Shown here in pieces: positions 28,803-35,511 of a stretch of DNA of 37,477 bases. Both the position numbers and the translations under genes were made by a program. The notes under the pieces are model-generated. The model was not told the origin of the DNA. It ran no database searches and worked only from the letters and a program-made list of their open reading frames with translations. The DNA comes from a virus. The first letter of the stretch is position 1, and each line of letters begins with the position of its first letter. Location: positions 1-37,477 of the IMG/VR virus record IMGVR_UViG_3300042868_004757. One strand, given 5' to 3'.

Positions 28803-29233
28803 TCGAGCGCCTGCTTTGCCATCTGCACCACTGCGGGAGACTTTTTCATCCCTGCTTTGTGGTCTGCCAGAATCACATGCGCCCATGCCTTGTGGTCTAC
28901 CCGAACCATTGGCGCGGCTTTTAAGCCCTCCAGCACCTTTGATGCTATCTCTGGGTTAACCGTAGGCGCTGGAAGCATTACGGGCGTTTTTGATGGCGCG
29001 TTGCGGCATAGGCTGCGAAACTGTCTGGCGTTGGGTACGGTGTCCGGCAGATTCTTCAATCCCCAAACAATCGCCCGTTTAGCGTCATCAGAGTGCATAA
29101 AGTCCGTCAGAGCCTCGCCCCATGCGGTTTTAACGTCACTAATGGGCGCGGTTCCCAGCGATCTATCCCATGCGGCTCCGTAGGTTGCGCCCATGACTGT
29201 GAAAACGTGATCTACTGCGGCGGCTGCGTTCAT
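28799..29233 (-). CDS. replication protein P-like helicase loader
   Basis: This 144-aa protein contains VDHVFTVMGATYGAAWDRSL, then VKTAWGEALTDFM and IVWGLKNLPDTVPNARQFRS, ending LCRNAP. The pattern W-x-x-AL...I-x-x-GL...P-x-x-x-F-x-x-x-C is that of the phage lambda P-type family (PF06992), which brings the host replicative helicase to the origin. Position directly after an O-like gene supports this. It is shorter than lambda P (233 aa), so this is a compact form or only the central domain. It overlaps both neighbours. Confidence 0.7.
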   Translation of the reverse strand: MNAAAAVDHVFTVMGATYGAAWDRSLGTAPISDVKTAWGEALTDFMHSDDAKRAIVWGLKNLPDTVPNARQFRSLCRNAPSKTPVMLPAPTVNPEIASKVLEGLKAAPMVRVDHKAWAHVILADHKAGMKKSPAVVQMAKQALE

Positions 29234-30039
29234 TGTCCAAGCTCCAAAAATGGCGGGGTAACGTCGATTACATGGCCTTGATGCGTCTTTTGTCTATCAG
29301 GGTGAACCCTTCCTGTCATTTCCTCCCATCGGGCCATGCCTGCTTCGCGGTCACGCTCTGCAAAGGTTTTTTGCTGACTCTGTTGCGGCTTAATCGCCAA
29401 TTCTTTGGGCATGTAAACATCTGTCCAATTTGACCGGATAGAGCTATGCAGCGCATCAATAGGGTCGTGCCCAGCATCGCGTATTTTTTCAAGCGTTTTG
29501 ACAATTAAGGAGAGTGCATAAGGGGTAGCCTTGGCTTTCTTTGTTCTTCTGACTTCCATAAATGCATCCCAAGCTTCCGATGGAATCCAATCTGGCAAAA
29601 CGAAAGGCGAAGCCGTGTTTACGGTTTTAGTTTCTGTTTTAGTTACGGTTACGGTTACGGTTTCGGGTAGAAGTGTGCGCGGCTTGCATACATCTGCATA
29701 CAGTTGCATACATCCTTCTACATACGCAGGAAACTTGCTTTCCTTTGAGCGCGGAACGTTATCCCACTTCAACACTTGGAGGAAAGGCTTTTGGTCGACC
29801 ACATAAACCATCAATAAACCAGCCTCACAAAGCTCTTTTATTGCTTCTTCGCAGTGTTTTTGAGTGGTTTTCTCCTTGATTGGGAAGCATTGGCTCTTAA
29901 TCATTGCAGGCCGAGCATCAAATCGACCAAAGTCGTCGACCGTCACAAGCAGACGATAGAACATAACTTCAGCCATTGGAGAAAGGCTGTCAATAAGCTC
30001 ACTATCCCGGATTCCGGGCTTTAAATATCTTGTTGGCAT
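29230..30039 (-). CDS. replication initiation protein (lambda O-like role) with internal origin repeats
   Basis: This 269-aa protein begins MPTRYLKPGIRDSELIDSLS. Its N-terminal winged-helix-like domain (MAEVMFYRLLVTVDDFGRFD, EEAIKELCEAGLLMVY, FLQVLKWDNVPR) fits phage replication initiators. A Thr/Val/Lys repeat linker (TVTVTVTKTETKTVN, ~residues 130-145) separates a helical C-terminal domain. Repeated DNA (29619-29666 and 29686-29712) lies inside the gene, as iterons do in lambda O. The start was set at the family N-terminus; an upstream extension lacks a ribosome binding site. It is followed by the P-like gene. Confidence 0.72.
   Translation of the reverse strand: MPTRYLKPGIRDSELIDSLSPMAEVMFYRLLVTVDDFGRFDARPAMIKSQCFPIKEKTTQKHCEEAIKELCEAGLLMVYVVDQKPFLQVLKWDNVPRSKESKFPAYVEGCMQLYADVCKPRTLLPETVTVTVTKTETKTVNTASPFVLPDWIPSEAWDAFMEVRRTKKAKATPYALSLIVKTLEKIRDAGHDPIDALHSSIRSNWTDVYMPKELAIKPQQSQQKTFAERDREAGMARWEEMTGRVHPDRQKTHQGHVIDVTPPFLELGQ
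29619..29666. repeat. hexamer repeat tract in the O-like gene
   Basis: Eight consecutive hexamers on the plus strand read TTACGG, TTTTAG, TTTCTG, TTTTAG, TTACGG, TTACGG, TTACGG, TTTCGG. They encode the TVTVTVTKTETKTVN linker on the other strand. The tract is either a flexible protein linker or part of a replication origin. Confidence 0.7.
29686..29712. repeat. three 10-bp-phased iteron-like repeats
   Basis: GCATACA occurs at 29686, 29696 and 29706, one helical turn apart. With the neighbouring hexamer tract these sit in the middle of the O-like gene, the place where lambda and related phages keep their origin iterons. A role as initiator-binding sites is inferred from the phasing and location. 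Confidence 0.5.
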
Positions 30040-30137
30040 AGCATTCCAGCGGTTCCACGGTAAAGAACTTCCGGCAGGTGGTGGACACACTTTTCGATAG
30101 GGCAGCTACTACCTATCTAGCCGGGTTCTGTGGTGAT

Positions 30138-30166
30138 ATTTTACCCGATCAGGTCTTTTTAGTCAC
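30138..30166 (-). promoter_or_regulatory. promoter candidate for the replication genes
   Basis: On the minus strand GTGACT (30166-30161), 17 bases, TAAAAT (30143-30138) is a fair sigma70 match. It lies across the end of the HTH gene at 30149 and the 109-base gap before the O-like start, one of the longer gaps in the operon. No TAGGG palindrome lies at the cassette distance. Confidence 0.4.
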
Positions 30167-30358
30167 TACCCGATAGATATAAATCCAGCGTTCTCCATAC
30201 GGGTAAAACTTGGTTTTAATTAAATCCTCGTTTTCGCGTAGCTGCTCGACAATTCGCTTCCAAGGGCAGGTTGATAGCCCCGCCTGTTGTAGCTCAAGAG
30301 TTGACATACCGCGCTTTTTAAGCAGGGCGATCAGTTTGCGGCCTTGGGTGGTTTTCAT
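30149..30358 (-). CDS. 69-aa winged-helix-like DNA-binding protein
   Basis: The protein starts MKTTQGRKLIALLKKRGMST and has an HTH pattern (STLELQQAGLSTCPWKRIVE) with a wing-like C-terminus (ERWIYIYRVVTKKT). It precedes the replication genes and ends inside their candidate promoter, so a regulator of that unit is plausible. The start overlaps the MazG stop (ATGA). The family was not recognised beyond the fold pattern. Confidence 0.66.
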   Translation of the reverse strand: MKTTQGRKLIALLKKRGMSTLELQQAGLSTCPWKRIVEQLRENEDLIKTKFYPYGERWIYIYRVVTKKT

Positions 30359-30852
30359 GATTGCACCTTGTCTGCGCGTTCAATCGCTGCGCTGTCCGTG
30401 TAGCCCTCTGGATAACGCTTTTTCAGCTTCTCAATGTTGGCTTGCATGGCATCATCCAGCGTAAAGCCGTTTTCAGTCAACAGTGCCACAATGTAAAAAA
30501 GCAGGTCGCCAGATTCTTCTAGCAAGTTCTCGAGGTCTAGCTCTTTGCCGTAAATCCATGTTTTCTTCACTGCGTCTAGCACTTCTCCAGCTTCACCGGC
30601 AATGCCTACGGCGGCGTGAAGGGTGCGGCCAATGTGGTCTTGTGGCTTGACAAACAAGCGGGAAACGTGGTTTTCAAAGTCTTCGTTAATCATGGTTACT
30701 CCAAATAAATCAGGCTGTTCGCTCTTGACTACCTTCACATGGACTGCCAGCCTTTTACCGTCCATTTTCTCTAGGCACTTAGGCCCGACAGGGTAAGCGC
30801 CTACCCATGCGGCGGCTTTGTCCATTTCCTTACCGCACCTTACGCACTTCAT
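30355..30852 (-). CDS. MazG-like nucleotide pyrophosphohydrolase with N-terminal zinc finger
   Basis: This 165-aa protein has residues 1-26 as a Cys-rich module (KCVRCGKEMDKAAAWVGAYP, then VGPKCLEK). A linker follows, then a MazG-type all-alpha NTP-PPase domain from about residue 53. The domain has GIAGEAGEVLDAVKK and LLEESGDLLFYIVALL, giving the EE-x-x-E...E-x-x-D metal ligands in reduced form. It would hydrolyse (d)NTPs or alarmones in the host. The N-terminal finger usually occurs as a separate short phage protein, so this is a fusion. Confidence 0.82.
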   Translation of the reverse strand: MKCVRCGKEMDKAAAWVGAYPVGPKCLEKMDGKRLAVHVKVVKSEQPDLFGVTMINEDFENHVSRLFVKPQDHIGRTLHAAVGIAGEAGEVLDAVKKTWIYGKELDLENLLEESGDLLFYIVALLTENGFTLDDAMQANIEKLKKRYPEGYTDSAAIERADKVQS

Positions 30853-31118
30853 GGGATATGGCTACCTGTTTCATACGATAGGGCTTTTTCTATCGTGCGA
30901 ACGTGGACTCCGTATTGCTTGGCCAGCGCTTCATTGCTCAGGTTCTCGCGGATGTGTTTGCGCAGGTTTTCGCGTTGTTTCGCGGCGCTGCGGATTGAAA
31001 CAATGTCGAGGTCTAGCAGCTTAGTTTGCGGTAGCTCTTGGCCCCGTAGGGCCATAGAACGAGCGCGGGAGAGATATTCCCCACGCTCTAACCGCTTGTC
31101 AGGGCGGTGTTGTTTCAT
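30849..31118 (-). CDS. 89-aa HTH protein next to the methyltransferase
   Basis: The protein is basic at the N-terminus (MKQHRPDKRLERGEYLSRAR) and has a C-terminal HTH, ENLSNEALAKQYGVHVRTIEKA with ALSYETG after it. It joins the methyltransferase at TAATG and overlaps MazG by ATGA. A regulator of the methyltransferase/helicase block is possible, but the target is unknown. Confidence 0.68.
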   Translation of the reverse strand: MKQHRPDKRLERGEYLSRARSMALRGQELPQTKLLDLDIVSIRSAAKQRENLRKHIRENLSNEALAKQYGVHVRTIEKALSYETGSHIP

Positions 31119-32155
31119 TACATTTCTTCCGATTCAATCAAGGATTCTTGCTTGAAAACTTGGCCGGTTTCAAACCGTTTTGACGCCAGTTCGAGGTTGA
31201 TCTTGGCTTGCTTGAAATAGCTGTCTTTCAGTTCAATTCCAATGGCTTTGCGGCCCATAGAAACGGGGCTGTAGACCTCAGAACCAACGCCCATGAATGG
31301 AGTTAGGACAACCTCGCCTTCGTTGCTGTACATCTCGACAATGCGGTCGATAACGTCAAGCTGTAGCGGATGTACGTGCTTCTCGTCATCTTCCTCGCGG
31401 CTGTCGCGGAATGGCAAAACGTTGTCGATACGAATGTCATCCCAAACGCTGGAGGCGTAACGCTGCCAAATGTAGTGCGATAGCTTGTTGCTCTTTGGGT
31501 CTTTGTGGTCGATAAATGTGTTCTTCAGGTATTCCCACAATTCTTCTTCGGTAAATCGTGTTTCGTTTGCGTTGTTAAAAGCGCGGAGAATGTTCGGCAG
31601 AATCGGAGTTTCGCCAAAGTATCGCTTCAGTCCGTGCGGGTGTGTAACTGGCACTTCGCTGTCCCCCTTCTTGGTCAGAATCAGCATGTAATCAGGCATT
31701 GCCGTAAAGCACTGCGTAGAGTCCTCTACGATCAATTTGTGCATCAGGCTCTTGACCATCGTACGCATACGCACCTTCAAAGGCTCTTTCCAAATGGTGA
31801 TGCGGTTGCGATACTGGAAACCGTACTTTTCATGCAGTCGGATGATTTCATGGGGGAAGTCCCAAAGTCGGCAAGCATTGTCGAAAACATCGGTGCAATG
31901 CACAGCGGTAATTCTTCCTGGCTTTGTCACTCGGGCAATGTGGGCAATAAGGAATTCGTATTGCTCCAAAAATTGCTCTTTGCTTTCGCAGTTGGAAAAG
32001 TCGCGTTCGCTTGAGCTGTAGTTGTACAGCCCAGCGAATGGAGGAGAGTACACCGACAGGTCAACAGAGTTATCCGGCAGTGTGGGCAATACCTCCATGC
32101 AGTCAGAGTTGTAGATGGCGTATTGCGGAGTGATGATCTGGTCTTTAGTTTTCAT
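31118..32155 (-). CDS. DNA methyltransferase, N4-cytosine/N6-adenine type
   Basis: This 345-aa protein belongs to the N4/N6 methylase family (PF01555), permuted class: the catalytic motif IV comes first (DLSVYSPPFAGLYNYSSS, SPPF at residues 37-40). The SAM-binding motif I lies near the C-terminus (LTPFMGVGSEVYSPVSMGRK, then AIGIELKDSYF). The middle (residues ~130-240) is the target-recognition region. SPPF rather than DPPY hints at N4-cytosine. It would protect phage DNA from host restriction or mark it for phage processes; no restriction enzyme is encoded. It overlaps the helicase gene by four bases. Confidence 0.88.
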   Translation of the reverse strand: MKTKDQIITPQYAIYNSDCMEVLPTLPDNSVDLSVYSPPFAGLYNYSSSERDFSNCESKEQFLEQYEFLIAHIARVTKPGRITAVHCTDVFDNACRLWDFPHEIIRLHEKYGFQYRNRITIWKEPLKVRMRTMVKSLMHKLIVEDSTQCFTAMPDYMLILTKKGDSEVPVTHPHGLKRYFGETPILPNILRAFNNANETRFTEEELWEYLKNTFIDHKDPKSNKLSHYIWQRYASSVWDDIRIDNVLPFRDSREEDDEKHVHPLQLDVIDRIVEMYSNEGEVVLTPFMGVGSEVYSPVSMGRKAIGIELKDSYFKQAKINLELASKRFETGQVFKQESLIESEEM

Positions 32156-33531
32156 TTGAGGAACTCGGGGAGTTGAACGGTTTGTGTAAATTGTTTGGTT
32201 GAAAAACTGAAATCGCGATTTGCAGCGGCTACTAGGTTGCCGTATAGCTCAATGGCTTTTTGTGTCTTTTGCTCAAGTGCCTCAAGTACACGCTCTTGCC
32301 CTTCGCTGATAACCATGTCGCACACTACTTCGGACTTTTGGCCAAAGCGCCAAAATCGGCGGATGGCTTGGTAATACTGCTCATAGCTCCAAGTGGGGAA
32401 AAATACAGTGTGGTTACAGTGTTGCCAGTTCAGGCCCATGCTGGTCATCTTGGCCTTGGTAATCAAGCGCTTAATGTCGCCACGGGCAAAGGCGACAAGA
32501 ATCTCCTCCTTCTTTTCAATAGACATTCCACCGATGATCTCCACGGCGTCGGCGTCTAGGGTATTCAATAAATCGCTTTCTTCGTTCAGGTTGCACCAGT
32601 AAACCGAAGTCTTGCCCTCGGCTAATTGCACAGCCTTCTCGCATCGTTCCTTGACGGTCAGCTTCTGTTCTTCGCGTACCTCGGTCATGCTCTTTGCAGG
32701 CATCGCGAATAGAGAGGCTTGGTCATCAATGCACCATGTAGCTTCATTCTGAACCATGTGCTTACGGGTGTGCAATGCGGGTAAACCATAACCCTCGTCA
32801 GAAAAACCGAGGTCGGATGGCTTTTTGACCATCACAGACCACTGGTTTACCCATGCAAAAAAATCACGCTCGGCGTGTGGTTTTAGGTAGAACTTTTCGC
32901 CGATGTTGCGGTTGTTGCTGTCCACGCTGTTTTGGTTGCTTTTGAAGAACTTGGTCAGCATGTCCATATAACCCATGTACCCCAATGCCTCGGAGCTATT
33001 GCCTAACTCAATGAAGTCGTTAGGGCTAGGGGTAGCTGTAGACAAAAAACGATACGGTACCCGCTTAATGAATGCGACGATGGCGTCCCGTGTCTTTCCT
33101 GCAAAGTTCTTCAGGATGGATGACTCGTCCAACATCACGCAAACGAAGTCGTCAGGATTCAACAAGTGAAGACGCTCATAGTTGCAGACCGTGATTTTCT
33201 TTGTCAGCGCTCCGTCTTTGCTGTGCGCAATGTCATCCACTCCGATGCGGGTAGCCTCGTCAATAAACTGAAAAGCCACGGCCAAAGGCGTCAAGATGAG
33301 TACACGCTTGTTTGTGTACCGGATGATGTTTTCCGCGATGGCAACCTGCATCAGCGTCTTGCCTAGTCCGGTGTCCGCAAACATACCTATACGGCCTTTG
33401 CGCACTGCCTTGGCAATGATGTGTTGCTGGAAGTCAAACGCGCAATCAGGCATCCATACGGCCTCAAAGCCATAGTTTCCAGTGCTGTGCGTCTTGTTGC
33501 GTAAAAATGTTTCGTAGTCCATATTTAGCAC
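32152..33531 (-). CDS. SNF2-like superfamily 2 helicase
   Basis: This 459-aa protein has helicase motifs in order. Walker A is FADTGLGKT (Lys58), Ia LILTPLAV, II VMLDESS (Asp135-Glu136) and III LSTATPSPND. Motif V is a TKAKMTSMGLNWQHCN region and VI YYQAIRRFWRFGQ. It resembles SNF2/DEAD-like helicases of phages and may remodel or unwind DNA, perhaps with the methyltransferase encoded next to it. The GTG at 33531 follows GGAG at good spacing; an ATG nine bases downstream (MDYETF) is the alternative start. Confidence 0.86.
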   Translation of the reverse strand: MLNMDYETFLRNKTHSTGNYGFEAVWMPDCAFDFQQHIIAKAVRKGRIGMFADTGLGKTLMQVAIAENIIRYTNKRVLILTPLAVAFQFIDEATRIGVDDIAHSKDGALTKKITVCNYERLHLLNPDDFVCVMLDESSILKNFAGKTRDAIVAFIKRVPYRFLSTATPSPNDFIELGNSSEALGYMGYMDMLTKFFKSNQNSVDSNNRNIGEKFYLKPHAERDFFAWVNQWSVMVKKPSDLGFSDEGYGLPALHTRKHMVQNEATWCIDDQASLFAMPAKSMTEVREEQKLTVKERCEKAVQLAEGKTSVYWCNLNEESDLLNTLDADAVEIIGGMSIEKKEEILVAFARGDIKRLITKAKMTSMGLNWQHCNHTVFFPTWSYEQYYQAIRRFWRFGQKSEVVCDMVISEGQERVLEALEQKTQKAIELYGNLVAAANRDFSFSTKQFTQTVQLPEFLK

Positions 33532-33869
33532 CGCACTCCGTGACTCTTGATGTGCGAATGGTCAGACCCCGGACGATAGAACGGCGGCTGATGCTCACCA
33601 TCTCCGGTGCGATAAGTTCCCCGCCCGATAACGTACTGCCGCACCCCTGCGAGGTCTTTCTGGTCAAGCTTGTTGCGGCCCAAGGTCGTGATGTGATAAG
33701 CCTGCTCTGCCTCAAAACAGTAGCCAGCCTCGCACATTTGATCTAGCCACGTTTTCAGAATGTCTGGGTGTATCTGGCTGCGGCGGTCACCGTGCGTGAA
33801 GTAGTTAGCGCGGCGGGGTGATTGTGCGATTGCTGTGAGCATGGTTCGCAGGCGTTCGTTGAGTTTCAT
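33525..33869 (-). CDS. first early gene, winged-helix-like protein
   Basis: This 114-aa protein starts MKLNERLRTMLTAIAQSPRR. Its helix-strand pattern (HPDILKTWLDQMCEAGYCFE, then AEQAYHITTLGRNKLDQK) looks like a winged helix, and the tail is Gly/Pro/His-rich (GDGEHQPPFYRPGSDHSHIK). The leader TTAACCACGGAGAGAAC is shared with other cassette-driven genes. It is the first gene of the long minus-strand operon and lies beside the shared palindrome at 33927, so it may regulate early transcription. Confidence 0.68.
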   Translation of the reverse strand: MKLNERLRTMLTAIAQSPRRANYFTHGDRRSQIHPDILKTWLDQMCEAGYCFEAEQAYHITTLGRNKLDQKDLAGVRQYVIGRGTYRTGDGEHQPPFYRPGSDHSHIKSHGVRC

Positions 33870-33916
33870 GTTCTCTCCGTGGTTAAGAAGGCTTGAATGA
33901 TTACACAGTTCGGAGG

Positions 33917-33941
33917 GTTGTCTACTTAGGGTTTTCACCTA
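33917..33941 (-). promoter_or_regulatory. divergent promoter element D facing the early operon
   Basis: On the minus strand TAGACAAC (33924-33917) lies two bases downstream of the same palindrome that serves cassette B (33941-33927, read TAGGTGAAAACCCTA). Relative to this direction the palindrome would sit between -35 and -10, so bound protein should repress this start while assisting the opposite one. The -10 is a guess by similarity to the other TAGACAAT boxes. Confidence 0.4.
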
Positions 33942-33970
33942 TGTTCAATCGTTTATTTGCGGTAGACAAT
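33927..33970 (+). promoter_or_regulatory. palindrome-promoter cassette B
   Basis: TAGGGTTTTCACCTA (33927-33941) is followed 36 bases from its start by TAGACAAT (33963-33970), giving a GACAAT -10 (33965-33970). The leader CTCATTAACCAAGGAGAGAG leads to the gene at 33998. It shares the TAGACAAT and TCATTAACC elements with cassette C. It sits between the two divergent operons. Confidence 0.68.
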
Positions 33971-33997
33971 GAAGGCTCATTAACCAAGGAGAGAGAA

Positions 33998-34288
33998 ATG
34001 AGCAAGCACACCCCCACCGTAGAGCGCCCCCACCCAGCAGGCATGGGCGGCTATCAAAAGGTGTTCCGCTTTGAAAACAATCGCGGCGCATCAGTCGTAA
34101 ATTTCCCCGGCTCGTATGGCACTGAGTTGGCTGTTCTCAAGTTTTACGGTACTGAGTTTTACAGCTATAAATTGGACTACTCCACGCCTTTGACTGATGA
34201 CGTTATCGGCTTCTTGGACGACGAATCGCTTGAGGAGGCACTTGACCAAATTAAAGCGCTGCCAGCTATTCAACTTGAATCAGAGTAA
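33998..34288 (+). CDS. 96-aa hypothetical protein, single-gene unit
   Basis: The protein starts MSKHTPTVERPHPAGMGGYQ and has a beta-rich body (KVFRFENNRGASVVNFPGSY, AVLKFYGTEFYSYKLDY) and an acidic helical end (DDESLEEALDQIKALP). The start has AAGGAGAGAG upstream. It has its own promoter (cassette B) and a downstream intrinsic terminator, so it is separately expressed and may be made in large amounts early. No family was recognised. Confidence 0.72.
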   Translation: MSKHTPTVERPHPAGMGGYQKVFRFENNRGASVVNFPGSYGTELAVLKFYGTEFYSYKLDYSTPLTDDVIGFLDDESLEEALDQIKALPAIQLESE

Positions 34289-34318
34289 ACCACTTCCCTT
34301 TTGGAAGGTGACAAACCA

Positions 34319-34341
34319 AAGGCTCCACACGGGGCCTTTTT
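34319..34341 (+). terminator. intrinsic terminator after the 33998 gene
   Basis: AAGGCTCC (34319-34326) pairs fully (one G-U) with GGGGCCTT (34331-34338) over an ACAC loop, followed by TTT from a TTTTT run. A second, bulged hairpin (34291-34310, CACTTCC/GGAAGGTG) precedes it. Together they separate the single-gene unit from the cassette A operon. Confidence 0.78.
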
Positions 34342-34352
34342 AGTTGAAAACA

Positions 34353-34396
34353 TAGGGTTTCCCCTAATACCCACCCTCAAATTTCTGCTAGACAAT
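34353..34396 (+). promoter_or_regulatory. palindrome-promoter cassette A
   Basis: TAGGGTTTCCCCTA (34353-34366) is followed 36 bases from its start by TAGACAAT (34389-34396), giving a GACAAT -10 (34391-34396). The -35 position carries only TACCCA, 17 bases upstream. It lies right after a terminator and drives the recombination/SSB operon. Confidence 0.7.
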
Positions 34397-34425
34397 CCAC
34401 CACATCAACCAACCGGAGCGAGTAA

Positions 34426-34626
34426 ATGCACGAAAAACAAGTCTTAGCCGTACTTCACAGCCTACGCGCTATGGACACCATCTATCCTGAGGACATTGCC
34501 GCTATCTGCGCTGCTTTGTCTGCCAAGGTAAGCGCACAGACTAGCAGTCATCCAATGATGGCAGCAGCTGTGGATTCTTTAGACGATTTGCACACTTACA
34601 TTGCTGACTATCTGGGGGAAGTATGA
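34426..34626 (+). CDS. 66-aa hypothetical protein, first gene of the recombination operon
   Basis: The protein starts MHEKQVLAVLHSLRAMDTIY and is helical (PEDIAAICAALSAKVSAQTS), ending in LHTYIADYLGEV. CGGAG precedes the ATG. It starts about 30 bases from the cassette A -10 and overlaps the next start (ATGA). No family recognised. Confidence 0.68.
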   Translation: MHEKQVLAVLHSLRAMDTIYPEDIAAICAALSAKVSAQTSSHPMMAAAVDSLDDLHTYIADYLGEV

Positions 34627-34814
34627 GCCAAGTTGTTATGAATGAGCTGGTGAACATGAGCCAAGAAATCATTAAGCTGAAAGACGAGAAATACGCGCTG
34701 ATCGCAGCAGCAAAGAAAGCATTGGTTTACCTTGCTCATAGTGGTCAATTTAGCCGCAGCAGTGCCAAGGATGTGCTGAATGCCGCAATCGCAAAGGCAG
34801 AAGGCACAAAATGA
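34623..34814 (+). CDS. 63-aa helical hypothetical protein
   Basis: The protein starts MSQVVMNELVNMSQEIIKLK and is almost entirely helical with a coiled-coil start and a basic middle (DEKYALIAAAKKALVYLAHS). A SRSSAKDVLNAAIAKAEG end resembles other short phage proteins. It overlaps both neighbours by four bases. Function unknown. Confidence 0.64.
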   Translation: MSQVVMNELVNMSQEIIKLKDEKYALIAAAKKALVYLAHSGQFSRSSAKDVLNAAIAKAEGTK

Positions 34815-34885
34815 AATACATCCGCCAATATCTGATCTACCGCCGCGCCGGTTTCACGGTGCTTAACTCTCTCAAACGTGCTTGA
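34811..34885 (+). CDS. 24-aa basic peptide
   Basis: The frame MKYIRQYLIYRRAGFTVLNS LKRA overlaps the previous stop (ATGA). The pattern of aromatic residues followed by YRRAGF and a hydrophobic-basic end is a recurring tiny phage protein between early genes. It is amphipathic and positively charged. No function known; translation is supported by coupling only. Confidence 0.55.
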   Translation: MKYIRQYLIYRRAGFTVLNSLKRA

Positions 34886-34896
34886 AAGGTGTGGAA

Positions 34897-35511
34897 ATGA
34901 GCGTTTACAAAGCAATCAATGCAGTTCAGGCCGAACTGTCTAAAAACGGCATCACAAAAGACCGCACCAACACCCAAGGCAGCGGCTACAAGTTCCGAGG
35001 GATCGACGATGTTTACAACACCATTGCGCCAATGCTTGCGCGTCATGGGCTGTGCATCTTGCCTCGCGTGTTGAATCGCACCATTACAGAGCGAACATCC
35101 CAAAAGGGCGGGGCTTTGTTTTATGTGGTGGTCGAATCTGAATTCGATTTTGTCTGCGCAGAAGATGGCTCAAAGCACACTGTTAAGACCTTTGGCGAAG
35201 CTATGGACAGCGGCGATAAAGCGACAAACAAAGCCATGAGCGCGGCTTACAAATACGCATGTTTTCAAGCGTTCAGCATTCCTACTGAGTCAGACAATGA
35301 CGCAGACGCGCACACTTACGAAGTGAAGCCAAGCGCAAAAACCCTTGAGCTGCAAGAGAAGGCAATCAACATCATTGCGCACGTGAAGGGCGGCAATGCG
35401 CGAGATGAGGCGCAAGCCCTGTCTAAGCTGAATGAGAAGGCTCTAAACGCCATTTGGGAACTGCTTGACGCAGAGACACAAGACAAGCTGTCGGAGGCTT
35501 GGCCAGCATGA
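34897..35511 (+). CDS. erf: ERF-family single-strand annealing protein
   Basis: This 204-aa protein matches the ERF superfamily (PF04404). It has the N-terminal helix MSVYKAINAVQAELSKNGIT, the core YKFRGIDDVYNTIAPMLARH and GLCILPRV. A central GEAMDSGDKATNKAMSAAYK follows, then YACFQAFSIPT, a strongly conserved ERF signature. The C-terminal domain has KLNEKALNAIWELLDAE. It anneals homologous ssDNA, aiding genome circularisation and recombination, with SSB and NinB as likely partners. The ATG at 34897 has a purine-rich site upstream; an ATG at 34882 is less well placed. Confidence 0.9.
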   Translation: MSVYKAINAVQAELSKNGITKDRTNTQGSGYKFRGIDDVYNTIAPMLARHGLCILPRVLNRTITERTSQKGGALFYVVVESEFDFVCAEDGSKHTVKTFGEAMDSGDKATNKAMSAAYKYACFQAFSIPTESDNDADAHTYEVKPSAKTLELQEKAINIIAHVKGGNARDEAQALSKLNEKALNAIWELLDAETQDKLSEAWPA

